From Tepidimonas sp. UBA997 (lineage in GTDB: Bacteria > Pseudomonadota > Gammaproteobacteria > Burkholderiales > Burkholderiaceae_C), in the NCBI GenBank assembly GCA_002291945.1, contig DBAZ01000085.1, positions 1 through 14,437 on the forward strand: a stretch of 14,437 nucleotides of DNA. The letters run 5' to 3'. Under the pieces are notes generated by a model that did no database searches, was not told the DNA's origin, and worked only from the letters and a program-made list of their open reading frames with translations. The translations under genes and the position numbers were made by a program. This document shows positions 7,391-14,437 of this stretch, in pieces (within the stretch, counting starts at the first letter, position 1; the number at the start of each line of letters is the position of its first letter).

Positions 7391-9262
7391 TTAGCGGCGG
7401 GGTGCCGCCTGCTGCTGCACCACCGTCACCTCGACGCGACGGTTCTGTGCACGACCTTGCGGCGTGGCATTGCTGGCCACCGGCTCGGTCAGTCCGCGGC
7501 CTTCGGTACGAATGCGCTCCGCTGGAATGCCGTTGCTGACCAGATAGGCCTTCACCGCTTCGGCACGGCGCTCGGACAAGCGCTGGTTGTAGGCCGCAGT
7601 GCCAACGCCATCGGTATGACCCACCGCAATCACCACATCCAGCTCGATGGCGCGGATGCGGGCAATCAGGTCATCCAGACCAGCGCGGCCTTCGGGCTTG
7701 ATGGTGGCGCTGTCGAAATCGAACAAGGCATCCGACGAGAAGGTGACCCGCTCAGGCGCTGGGGCAGGCGCGGCCGCAGGCAATGGGGCTGGAGCCGCTG
7801 CCGTCGCCGCAGGTGTCGGCGTCACGCGAGTCCGGGGCGCGGGCTCGGCGGCTGCACGAACGGCGTCGAGGTCCATCGCGGTGGGAGCCTCAAAGGGGCA
7901 CAGCTCTTCAGGTGGCAGCAACCCTCGGTCCTGACCCAATTCTTCCAGGGTAGGCTGATTCGGACGCGTCACGCCCACGGAGGTGGTCAATTGGCCCATA
8001 GCCGAAAGAGTGCGGGCCTGCGCCTGAAACTCGTTGTACTGGGCATTGATGAAGGCGCGGCTGGCTTCAAAAAACTCGTTCTGGGAATCCAGTAGATCCA
8101 GCAGGGTACGTTGGCCAATGTCAAACTGCTGGCGGTAGGCGTCGCGGGCGACTTCGGTGGACAGGCGATGCTGATTCAGGAAGTTGAGCTGCTCGTTGAG
8201 GCGGGTGATGTCATTGAACGCAATCGCCAGCGTCTGGCGGACGTTGCGACAAGCGACTTCCTGCAGTTGACGGGCCTGTGATTTCTGCTCCACGGCCTGG
8301 CGTTCACGCGCCTGGTCGCCACCCCCGCGGTACAGGTTGTAGTTCATGACCACCTCGGCCACGGTGTCGCGGGTGCGGCCAGAAATGTTGTTGATGTCGT
8401 TGCCCCAGGTCTGGCGGACACGGAAGTCCACACGGGGAAGGAAGGCCGCCTGGCGGGTTTCGATTTCAGCACGCGCCGCACGCACATTCTCAAACGCGGC
8501 ATTGATGGTCGGGCTGTTGGGCAGGCCCTTCTGCATGGCTTCGAGCATGCTGCTCGGAACGCCCTGGAGCTTGAGCCCCTCACGCAGCGGGGGCAGCGTC
8601 ATGGGAGGGATGACGCCCATGATGCGCTGGTAGCGGGCGCTCACGTCGTGCAGGTTGGAAATTTCCGTCAGCAGATTGGACTCGGCCAGCGCCAGACGAC
8701 CGACGGCCTGGTCGTTGTCCACACGGCGACCGACGCCAGCGCGTGTACGCTCATTGATCTGGTCCGCCAGAATTTTGTGTTCGACGAAGTTCTGCCTGGC
8801 CTGCTCGACCAGCGCGGAAAAACGTGCCACATCGGCATACGCACGGGCGGCCTCCAGAGCCACCGTTTCGGCCGCTTCCAGCAGTTCGTAGTAGCGCACC
8901 AGTCGGGCGTAATCGAGGCGCTGGACTTCGTTGCGCGTGAACATGCCGTCGAACAGGACCTGGTTCAAGGTCAGGGAGCCGCCATGGCGGCTGTACCAGC
9001 CGGTACTGCCCCCTGTCGGTCTGCGGTTGGTTTCCCGACCGATGCCGTAGGTCAGATCCACTTGTGGGCGCCAGCCAGCCGTGGCCGCATCACGCTCAGC
9101 CGACGATGCGGTGAAGTTGTACCAACGCGCCTGCACTTCAGGGTTCGTCGTGATGGCGTGGCGAATCGCATCGACCATGGGTTGGGGCAGGGCTTGCGCC
9201 TGCACACTCGTCACACTCACGAGGCAGGCGAGAGCGACCGTGGAAAGAACTTGCTTTTTCAT
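7391..9262 (-). CDS. TolC-type outer-membrane channel fused to OmpA peptidoglycan-binding domain
   Basis: A 623-residue exported protein. Signal peptide MKKQVLSTVALACLVSVTSVQA, likely cut after residue 22. Residues about 24-430 are a full TolC/OEP domain in two halves, ending in FDIGQRTLLDLLDSQNEFFE, the classic second-half signature. An alanine-proline linker (about 475-505) leads to an OmpA C-terminal domain (506-615) with FDFDSATIKPEG, GHTDGVGTAAYNQRLSERRA and NRRVEV; the aspartate and arginine that grip diaminopimelate in this family are present. TolC C-termini face the periplasm, so the domain could reach the cell wall. It is probably the outer-membrane pore (LapE role) for the RTX adhesin at the right edge, given the lapG and lapD neighbours. 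ATG 9262 is chosen because it starts the signal peptide behind AAGGTG; the frame runs open to 9319. One continuous frame with no break. Confidence 0.93.
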   Translation of the reverse strand: MKKQVLSTVALACLVSVTSVQAQALPQPMVDAIRHAITTNPEVQARWYNFTASSAERDAATAGWRPQVDLTYGIGRETNRRPTGGSTGWYSRHGGSLTLNQVLFDGMFTRNEVQRLDYARLVRYYELLEAAETVALEAARAYADVARFSALVEQARQNFVEHKILADQINERTRAGVGRRVDNDQAVGRLALAESNLLTEISNLHDVSARYQRIMGVIPPMTLPPLREGLKLQGVPSSMLEAMQKGLPNSPTINAAFENVRAARAEIETRQAAFLPRVDFRVRQTWGNDINNISGRTRDTVAEVVMNYNLYRGGGDQARERQAVEQKSQARQLQEVACRNVRQTLAIAFNDITRLNEQLNFLNQHRLSTEVARDAYRQQFDIGQRTLLDLLDSQNEFFEASRAFINAQYNEFQAQARTLSAMGQLTTSVGVTRPNQPTLEELGQDRGLLPPEELCPFEAPTAMDLDAVRAAAEPAPRTRVTPTPAATAAAPAPLPAAAPAPAPERVTFSSDALFDFDSATIKPEGRAGLDDLIARIRAIELDVVIAVGHTDGVGTAAYNQRLSERRAEAVKAYLVSNGIPAERIRTEGRGLTEPVASNATPQGRAQNRRVEVTVVQQQAAPRR

Positions 9263-9356
9263 AGATACACCTTGATGTTGCGGCACCAGGCCCCCCGGCA
9301 CCAGAGACTTACTCGACAAGTGTCAGCCACCCTTGCATTGGGTTATGCTAGGACAC

Positions 9357-9385
9357 ACTGTACGCTACGGATGGGCCCGTGTGAA
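9357..9385 (-). promoter_or_regulatory. Predicted promoter of the TolC-OmpA gene
   Basis: On the minus strand TTCACA (complement of 9380-9385, five of six to the -35 consensus) is followed after 17 bp by TACAGT (complement of 9357-9362, four of six to the -10 consensus). Transcription would begin near 9350, giving a leader of roughly 88 bases before the ATG at 9262. The surrounding 9263-9459 gap is divergent with lapG, for which I could not find an equally good promoter. Confidence 0.42.
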
Positions 9386-9459
9386 GCACTTTCCCCGATT
9401 TCAGTTCCATCAGTTCATTTTTTGTTGGATTTTCACCCATTGAACCCACAGGTTTTGCC

Positions 9460-10140
9460 GTGCAATACCCTGGCTTCTCCCCACACATCTGCCGTTGGCT
9501 CGTGAGCGGGTTGGCCTGGCTGTTGCTGGGTGGGGTGCTGATGATCGGGGTGCTCGCCGCCCCCCAACTGGATCTGATGCAACGGCTGGCCCAGGAGCGG
9601 TACGGTGCCCAGGCCGCCGAGTCGGTGGTGGCCTGGCGCCAGATGATGCACGATGCCCGCAGCCAGACGGTGGAGCAGCAGCTCGATCGGGTGAACCAGT
9701 TTTTCAACCGCCGCATCCATTACGCGCTGGACCCGTCCATCTGGCAACTGCCCGATTACTGGGCCACCCCCCTGGAAGCCATGGGGCGCGGCAAGGGCGA
9801 CTGCGAAGACTACGCGATTGCCAAGTACATCACGCTCAAGTTGCTGGGCGTACCCAACGAGCGGCTGCGCCTGATTTATGTGCGGGCCCGCACCGCCGGG
9901 GCCCTGACCGAAGCGCACATGGTGCTGGGCTACTTTGAAGACCCCGTCGGCGAACCGCTGATTCTGGACAACCTGATCACCAGCGTGCGGCCCGCCTCGC
10001 GCCGCCCCGACCTCACGCCGGTCTTCAGCTTCAACAGCCAGGGCCTGTGGGTGGCAGGCCAGCAACAGTCCAACAACCCCACCGCACGCCTGTCACGCTG
10101 GCGTGAGGTGCTCGAACGCATGTCCATGGAGGGGCTGTGA
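9460..10140 (+). CDS. lapG: LapG-like periplasmic cysteine protease
   Basis: A 226-residue bacterial transglutaminase-like cysteine peptidase (BTLCP, DUF920 family). In the known system LapG cuts the N-terminal region of a giant adhesin in the periplasm to release it from the outer-membrane pore. Seen here: an N-terminal hydrophobic segment (about 13-34) for export, then GKGDCEDYAIAKY with the catalytic cysteine C115 flanked by D114 and E116 (the calcium-site acids of LapG), histidine H153 in EAHMVLGYF, and D170 in LILDNL, completing the triad. The start is a GTG at 9460 behind ACAGG; no upstream ATG exists in frame and the next methionine lies inside the membrane segment. lapD follows after 36 bp on the same strand, so the protease and its inhibitor are probably co-transcribed. 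Confidence 0.93.
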   Translation: MQYPGFSPHICRWLVSGLAWLLLGGVLMIGVLAAPQLDLMQRLAQERYGAQAAESVVAWRQMMHDARSQTVEQQLDRVNQFFNRRIHYALDPSIWQLPDYWATPLEAMGRGKGDCEDYAIAKYITLKLLGVPNERLRLIYVRARTAGALTEAHMVLGYFEDPVGEPLILDNLITSVRPASRRPDLTPVFSFNSQGLWVAGQQQSNNPTARLSRWREVLERMSMEGL

Positions 10141-10176
10141 GGCACATCCCGTCCGTTTTACCCAAGGGGATTTGAA

Positions 10177-12090
10177 ATGTCACTTGTCAAACAGTTGTGG
10201 TTGGCCATCGTCATGGTCATGGCGCTGGCTTTCGGCATCAGTCTGGTGGTCAGCGTGTTGTCGGCGCGACACTACATGGAACAGCAGTTGCAGGTCAAGA
10301 ACATCGACAACGCCACCGCCCTGGCGCTGGCGCTCACCCAACTGGACAAAGACCCGATCACCGTCGAGCTGCAGGTCTCCGCCCAGTTCGATGCCGGCCA
10401 CTACCGTTTCATCCGCATCGTCTCGCCCGGCGGTGCAACCATCGTGGAACGGGTCAGTGACACCGAATTGCAAGGGGCACCACAGTGGTTTGCCGACCTC
10501 ATTCCGATCAAGGCCCAGCCGGGCCAGGCCTTCATCCAGGACGGCTGGCGGCAGTTTGGCACCGTGAGCCTGGCCAGCCACGAGCAGTTTGTCTATCAAA
10601 GCCTCTGGGAGGGCACGCTCAACCTGTTGTTCTGGTTCGTGGTCGGCGGTGCCCTCACGGGGGTGCTGGGCACCTTTGCCATCCGTGTGATCACCCGCCC
10701 GCTGGGCGCTGTGGTCGGCCAGGCGCAGGCGATTGCCGAGCGCCGCTTCCTGACCGTGGAAGAACCCCGGACACCGGAACTGCGGGCTGTCACGCAAGCC
10801 ATGAACGCCATGGTCGGAAGACTCAAAACCATGTTTGCCGAAGAGTCGGCCCGACTGGAAAAACTGCGCCGCAAAGTCAATCGCGACCCGGTGACAGGCC
10901 TTGCGAACCGGGACTATTTCATGTCCCAGCTCCGTGAAGTGCTCAGCGGTGAATTGCACGGTTCGGTGGGCAGTCTGGTGATCGTGCGGCTGGCCTACCT
11001 GAATGACTTGAATGCCGCCTTCGGCCACCAACGCGCCGACCAATTGCTACGCGAACTCGCTGATGTGCTGTTCCACAGCGGGGACCAACACCCAGGGCAA
11101 CGTGCTGGCCGAGTGAAGGGGGGTGAATTTGCCGTGATCTGCCCCACCTACCCCTCACCCAGCGAGGCTGCCAGAGACATTTACGCGCGCATCTGCCAGC
11201 ACTGGCTGCCCCACTGGGAGAAAGAATTTCCCGACCTGTTCCATCTGGCCGCCGTGGGCTATGAGCGCAACCAGAGTGTGGGCGATCTGATGAGCCGCGC
11301 CGACGTGACACTGGCCACGGCACAAGCCAAAGGCCCGAACGCCTGGCACGCCGAAGAGATCCCCGCCAACAAACTCAGCATGCCGGCCGAACAGTGGCGC
11401 ACCCTGCTGACGGGAGCCGTGACGGGGGGGCAACTGAGCCTGGCCTTCTACCCCGTGGTGCGCGAAAACGGCGTCAAGCCCCTGCACCAGGAAGGCATGA
11501 TTCGGCTGCAGATGGATGCGGCCGGTGAGTTGCTCACGGCGGGCGACTTCATGCCCATGGCGGCCAACCTGAACCTGACCGCCCCGATCGACTTGGGCGT
11601 GGTCAAGCTGGCCGTGGAGCATTTGCGACAGGGCGCAGGCGACGTGGCGGTCAACCTGTCGGCCGAGACCATCAGCGATTTTCGCTTCCGCAACCAGTTG
11701 CTCCAACTGCTTCAGGCTTACCCTGGCCTGTGCCAGCGCCTGCTGTTCGAGGTGCCGGAATACGGGGTATTCCGCCAGTTCGACGCCTTCCGCGACCTCA
11801 CCCGCTCACTCAAGACGCTGGGCTGCCGGGTGGGCATCGAGTATTTTGGCCAGCGTTTTGCCGAAAGCGACAAGCTCGCCAGCCTGGGGCTGGATTACAT
11901 CAAGGTTCACCCCGCCTACGTGCGCGGCATCAGCCAGAACCCGGGCAACCAAGAATTCCTCAAGGGCCTGTGTGCGATGGCCCATGCCCTGGGCATCACC
12001 GTCATCGCGCTCGGCGTGGAAAGCCCGGACGACCTGCCGCTGCTGGCGCAACTCGGGTTTGATGGGGCGACTGGGCCTGGGGTGAGATAA
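10177..12090 (+). CDS. lapD: LapD-like c-di-GMP receptor with degenerate GGDEF-EAL
   Basis: Inner-membrane receptor that, when it binds c-di-GMP inside the cell, holds LapG through its periplasmic domain. 637 residues: membrane helix (about 6-28), periplasmic LapD/MoxY-type domain (29-147) with W124 in QDGWRQFG, matching the tryptophan by which P. fluorescens LapD binds LapG, second helix (148-170), HAMP (170-222), short helical linker, GGDEF domain (236-395), EAL domain (400-637). The cyclase motif reads KGGEF (314-318). The EAL motif reads EGM (439-441), the DDFG loop reads EYFG (555-558) and EGVE reads LGVE (612-615). Neither enzyme should work, while the fold appears intact, as in known LapD. 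AAGGGG precedes the ATG. The TAA stop touches the T tract of the convergent adhesin terminator. Confidence 0.93.
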   Translation: MSLVKQLWLAIVMVMALAFGISLVVSVLSARHYMEQQLQVKNIDNATALALALTQLDKDPITVELQVSAQFDAGHYRFIRIVSPGGATIVERVSDTELQGAPQWFADLIPIKAQPGQAFIQDGWRQFGTVSLASHEQFVYQSLWEGTLNLLFWFVVGGALTGVLGTFAIRVITRPLGAVVGQAQAIAERRFLTVEEPRTPELRAVTQAMNAMVGRLKTMFAEESARLEKLRRKVNRDPVTGLANRDYFMSQLREVLSGELHGSVGSLVIVRLAYLNDLNAAFGHQRADQLLRELADVLFHSGDQHPGQRAGRVKGGEFAVICPTYPSPSEAARDIYARICQHWLPHWEKEFPDLFHLAAVGYERNQSVGDLMSRADVTLATAQAKGPNAWHAEEIPANKLSMPAEQWRTLLTGAVTGGQLSLAFYPVVRENGVKPLHQEGMIRLQMDAAGELLTAGDFMPMAANLNLTAPIDLGVVKLAVEHLRQGAGDVAVNLSAETISDFRFRNQLLQLLQAYPGLCQRLLFEVPEYGVFRQFDAFRDLTRSLKTLGCRVGIEYFGQRFAESDKLASLGLDYIKVHPAYVRGISQNPGNQEFLKGLCAMAHALGITVIALGVESPDDLPLLAQLGFDGATGPGVR

Positions 12091-12120
12091 AAAACTCCCC
12101 TGCCGGAACGGCAGGGGAGT
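12089..12120 (-). terminator. Strong intrinsic terminator of the RTX adhesin gene
   Basis: A perfect 12-bp stem (ACTCCCCTGCCG at 12094-12105, its complement at 12109-12120) closes a 3-base loop. Read on the minus strand it is followed by a run of six T (complement of 12089-12094), 22 bp after the adhesin stop. On the plus strand no T run follows, so it serves the adhesin gene; the stem may still slow plus-strand transcription out of lapD, whose TAA (12088-12090) overlaps the T tract. Confidence 0.92.
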
Positions 12121-12142
12121 CGCAGCCCCTCTTAGGCTGAAA

Positions 12143-14437
12143 TCAGGCGTTGTAGTTGCCGTTGTTTTTCAGGGAGTCGATGATGTTGTTCACACCCGCC
12201 GGGTCGGTGTAGCCTTCCAGAACGATGGTCTGAACGACTTGATTGGTGGCGCTATTGGTAAATGTCAGTGTGGTGTCGCTACCGCTCACAGCAGTCAGTA
12301 CAGTGCTGCCCGACCCAGTCAGCAGATCACCAATATCCAGCACATCACCAGGCCCAAAGTCGGTGATGCGATCCACAAAACCCCCAGCAGGGGCTGCGGT
12401 GGTGTCGGCCAGCGTCCACTGGAACACATCAGCGCCTGCGCCGCCGGTCAGGATGTCGTTGCCACGGCCACCCGTCAGGGTGTCGTTGCCTGCGCCGCCC
12501 GTCAGGGTGTCGTGGCCAGCGCCGCCCCTCAGGATGTCGTTGCCAGCGCCGCCCGTCAGGATGTCGTTGCCACCGCCGCCGGTCAGGATGTCGTTGCCAG
12601 TCCCGCCTTGAATGATGTCATTCCCGGCCCCACCGACCAGACGATCGTCACCCGCGTTGCCGCTGATGAGCAGATTGTCGTCGGCATCGGCCACACTCGC
12701 GGAAACCACAGACACGGTGGGTGTCTGGGCTGCCGGAAGGCCCGGCATACTCAGATTCAGACCCGACACAGTGAACGTGCCATCCGCATTGAGCGCAACC
12801 TGATAGCCGGTGTCTGTGGCTGGCTCGAGCGTCCAAGTACCGTCCCCATTATTCTGGCCGCCTGACAGGGTGTACCCGGCAGGGACTTCCAGAACCACTT
12901 CAGCGAGCGTAGCCGCCGCAAAGTTCGTCGAGGGGCTGACCGTGACGGTCACCGGGTACTGCGTGGCACGCACAAATTCGATGCGGTGTACGAGGTAGTC
13001 GTCTCCCTGATACTTGTTGCCTGTGGGCACAGTGAACACCATCTTGTCAAACGCAGCACCGTCTTTGGCCTTTAACGCACCGAAATCATCGATGGTGTCG
13101 GTCCGTCCGGTCAGGGTGATGGTATCGACCAACTTGGGGCCTGCATACAGTTGGATGAGCGCCGTTTCAAAATTGTCACCGCCGCGCAGCCAGGCGAGCT
13201 TTACGTTGGCGCTGGTGACTGGATCGTCGAACTCCACTTCCAGGCGCTCGGCTCGGCTTTGGTTGTCGTCACCCTTCTTGTCGCCGCCCTTCTTGCTTTC
13301 GCCGATTTCAACCTGGTCACCAGAAGCCTTGCCATCCACCCCAAAACCGCTGTTGGCCTCGTGAGTCCGGGTGCTGATGGTTCCCGGTTCACCATCCAAC
13401 CCGAACGCACGGACGGTGTAGCCATTGTTTGTGTTACCAACGTTGGTTCTATCGATCATCTCAGTCTGCAGCACGGGATCACCGACTTTCGCATCGAAGT
13501 CCAGACTGGGGGCTACAGGCTCAGGCGACAAAGCCATCACATTGACCGAGAAGCGGGCACTGTCTGAGTCCCCGTCAGCGTCGGTGGCCGTGACCTCGAA
13601 GTTCAATGCCAGGTCAGTCGGCAGCAGCGAATCGATGATCTTGAAGTTCTGCACCCGGACGCCGTCGTTCGAATCGGGCAAGTCGAAGCGGATTTCGATT
13701 CGGTGGAATTCGACCGAGGCGTTGACGGCGACTGGCAACCCACTGTTGCCCGCTGCGCGAAGCCCCTCGACGGACATGTTGCCGCTGTCCACCTCCGCGC
13801 CAGCCTCGTTGAAAGCCCGCCAGAAAACGACCGCTGCATCGACGTTGCCAGCTTTACCTACCAGATCAAAGACCATGCCATTCACCGCTGTGGTGAATGA
13901 TGCTTGGAAGCCGGCGTGGTCCTCGATATTGCCGTTACCCAGACCGAAACCAATGTTGTTCGGGTTCAGGTTGTCATGACGATTGTCGCCAAGAGCCCCC
14001 GGAAGATCGATCGGTGCGTGGGTGGTTGGGTTGAAAAGCAGGCCATTGAACGTCACCGACGGCTTGTCTTGGCCTAGCCCAATGGTGATGGTCTCCACAG
14101 GCTGACCAGCACCAAAGCGGCGACCAATTTCCAGCACTTCGGTTGGCTGCGGCGTCACCAGATTGAAAGTGTAGTCGCCGTCGTTTTGCAGGGTCAGGGT
14201 GTAGAACACCTTGCCGGTTGCATCGAAGGTTGCCGTCAAGGTCTTGCCATCGTTTGAGAGGGTTTCCGTGACACCTTGAATGTTCGTCCAGTCAGTGATC
14301 GTCAACGCTTCCCGTGCTGCAGGGCCATCGCCGCCGAAGTCAAGGTCGATGGTGCCCGTCGCAGACGACAACGCCTGGTTCGGGACCATCAGATTGTCTT
14401 CCATGCCGACAGACACCTGCGGCACGTCGTCATCGAA
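12143..14437 (-). CDS. Large RTX adhesin, C-terminal 764 residues (5' part outside window)
   Basis: C-terminal end of a type I secreted giant adhesin; the frame is open to base 14437 (FDDDVPQVSV at the edge) and continues beyond. From the edge, residues count from the first visible codon: beta-rich repeat-type domains, one ending LNFEVTATDADGDSDSARF (about 277-296), usual in bacterial cadherin-like or T1SS-143 adhesins; two divergent beta-sandwich stretches (about 159-269 and 362-490), the second with a charged insert KKGGDKKGDD; an SGGQNNGDGTWTL segment (about 525-537) common in these adhesins; nine RTX nonapeptides (about 593-673); then DRITDFGPGDVLDIGDLL and a short end, NNGNYNA, the type I secretion target region. 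It is the likely substrate of the TolC-OmpA pore and of LapG. The N-terminal retention module and LapG cut site are not visible, so the LapA-type assignment is inferred from context. Confidence 0.9.
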   Translation of the reverse strand, partial: FDDDVPQVSVGMEDNLMVPNQALSSATGTIDLDFGGDGPAAREALTITDWTNIQGVTETLSNDGKTLTATFDATGKVFYTLTLQNDGDYTFNLVTPQPTEVLEIGRRFGAGQPVETITIGLGQDKPSVTFNGLLFNPTTHAPIDLPGALGDNRHDNLNPNNIGFGLGNGNIEDHAGFQASFTTAVNGMVFDLVGKAGNVDAAVVFWRAFNEAGAEVDSGNMSVEGLRAAGNSGLPVAVNASVEFHRIEIRFDLPDSNDGVRVQNFKIIDSLLPTDLALNFEVTATDADGDSDSARFSVNVMALSPEPVAPSLDFDAKVGDPVLQTEMIDRTNVGNTNNGYTVRAFGLDGEPGTISTRTHEANSGFGVDGKASGDQVEIGESKKGGDKKGDDNQSRAERLEVEFDDPVTSANVKLAWLRGGDNFETALIQLYAGPKLVDTITLTGRTDTIDDFGALKAKDGAAFDKMVFTVPTGNKYQGDDYLVHRIEFVRATQYPVTVTVSPSTNFAAATLAEVVLEVPAGYTLSGGQNNGDGTWTLEPATDTGYQVALNADGTFTVSGLNLSMPGLPAAQTPTVSVVSASVADADDNLLISGNAGDDRLVGGAGNDIIQGGTGNDILTGGGGNDILTGGAGNDILRGGAGHDTLTGGAGNDTLTGGRGNDILTGGAGADVFQWTLADTTAAPAGGFVDRITDFGPGDVLDIGDLLTGSGSTVLTAVSGSDTTLTFTNSATNQVVQTIVLEGYTDPAGVNNIIDSLKNNGNYNA
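12419..12661 (-). repeat. Nine tandem 27-bp RTX repeats
   Basis: Nine consecutive nonapeptides of the GGxGxDxLx type, such as GGAGNDILT and GGTGNDILT, encoded by nearly identical 27-base units within the adhesin gene. In this family the units fold into a calcium-bound parallel beta-roll outside the cell, where calcium is high, pulling the C-terminus out of the secretion channel. The sixth has histidine in place of asparagine (GGAGHDTLT) and the ninth alanine (GGAGADVFQ), normal end variation. Confidence 0.95.

Noticed and set aside
8648..9505. Plus-strand 285-codon frame opposite the TolC domain and crossing the divergent gap
   Set aside because: No family resemblance and composition of an antisense shadow; it overlaps both the tolC start and the lapG start.
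10177..12090. Active diguanylate cyclase or phosphodiesterase
   Set aside because: Both catalytic motifs and several supporting residues are altered; the domain order and the LapG neighbour point to a receptor.

Overview
The window reads as a GC-rich betaproteobacterial chromosome, most likely order Burkholderiales and perhaps Comamonadaceae. The grounds are the ATP-synthase operon, the LipA and LipB sequences and the codon bias, all judged by recognition and not by database search. It is densely coding. No gene-free stretch exceeds 300 bases; the longest are 9263-9459 (197 bp) and 5261-5421 (161 bp), both between divergent genes. I see no tRNA, rRNA, CRISPR array, insertion sequence or phage gene.

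Left part (1-5260, minus strand): an F0F1 ATP synthase operon read from right to left in the order atpI, atpB (a), atpE (c), atpF (b), atpH (delta), atpA (alpha), atpG (gamma, cut by the window edge). A good sigma70-like promoter lies upstream near 5340-5370. atpE is preceded by a small hairpin and a pyrimidine-rich leader, consistent with the high translation the c-ring needs.

Middle (5422-7383, plus strand): a compact lipoate module. A YbeD/DUF493 protein is followed by lipB (octanoyltransferase) and lipA (lipoyl synthase); lipB and lipA share one base. It is divergent from the atp operon.

Right part (7391-14437): a c-di-GMP-controlled cell-surface adhesin system of the Lap type. (i) On the minus strand is an outer-membrane protein that fuses a complete TolC-type channel to a C-terminal OmpA peptidoglycan-binding domain. 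(ii) On the plus strand, divergent from it, are a LapG-like periplasmic cysteine protease with Cys-His-Asp triad and a LapD-like inner-membrane c-di-GMP receptor with degenerate GGDEF and EAL domains. (iii) On the minus strand, convergent with lapD, is the C-terminal 764 residues of a large RTX adhesin ending in nine calcium-binding nonapeptides and a type I secretion signal. By analogy with Pseudomonas fluorescens, high c-di-GMP would make LapD sequester LapG so the adhesin stays at the cell surface; low c-di-GMP would free LapG to cut it and release the cell. The ABC transporter and membrane-fusion partners (LapB, LapC) and the adhesin N-terminus, with its retention module and LapG site, are not in the window.

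The most interesting point is the TolC-OmpA fusion beside the LapG/LapD/adhesin genes: it suggests a secretion pore tethered to the cell wall, which could bear the pull of a retained giant adhesin.
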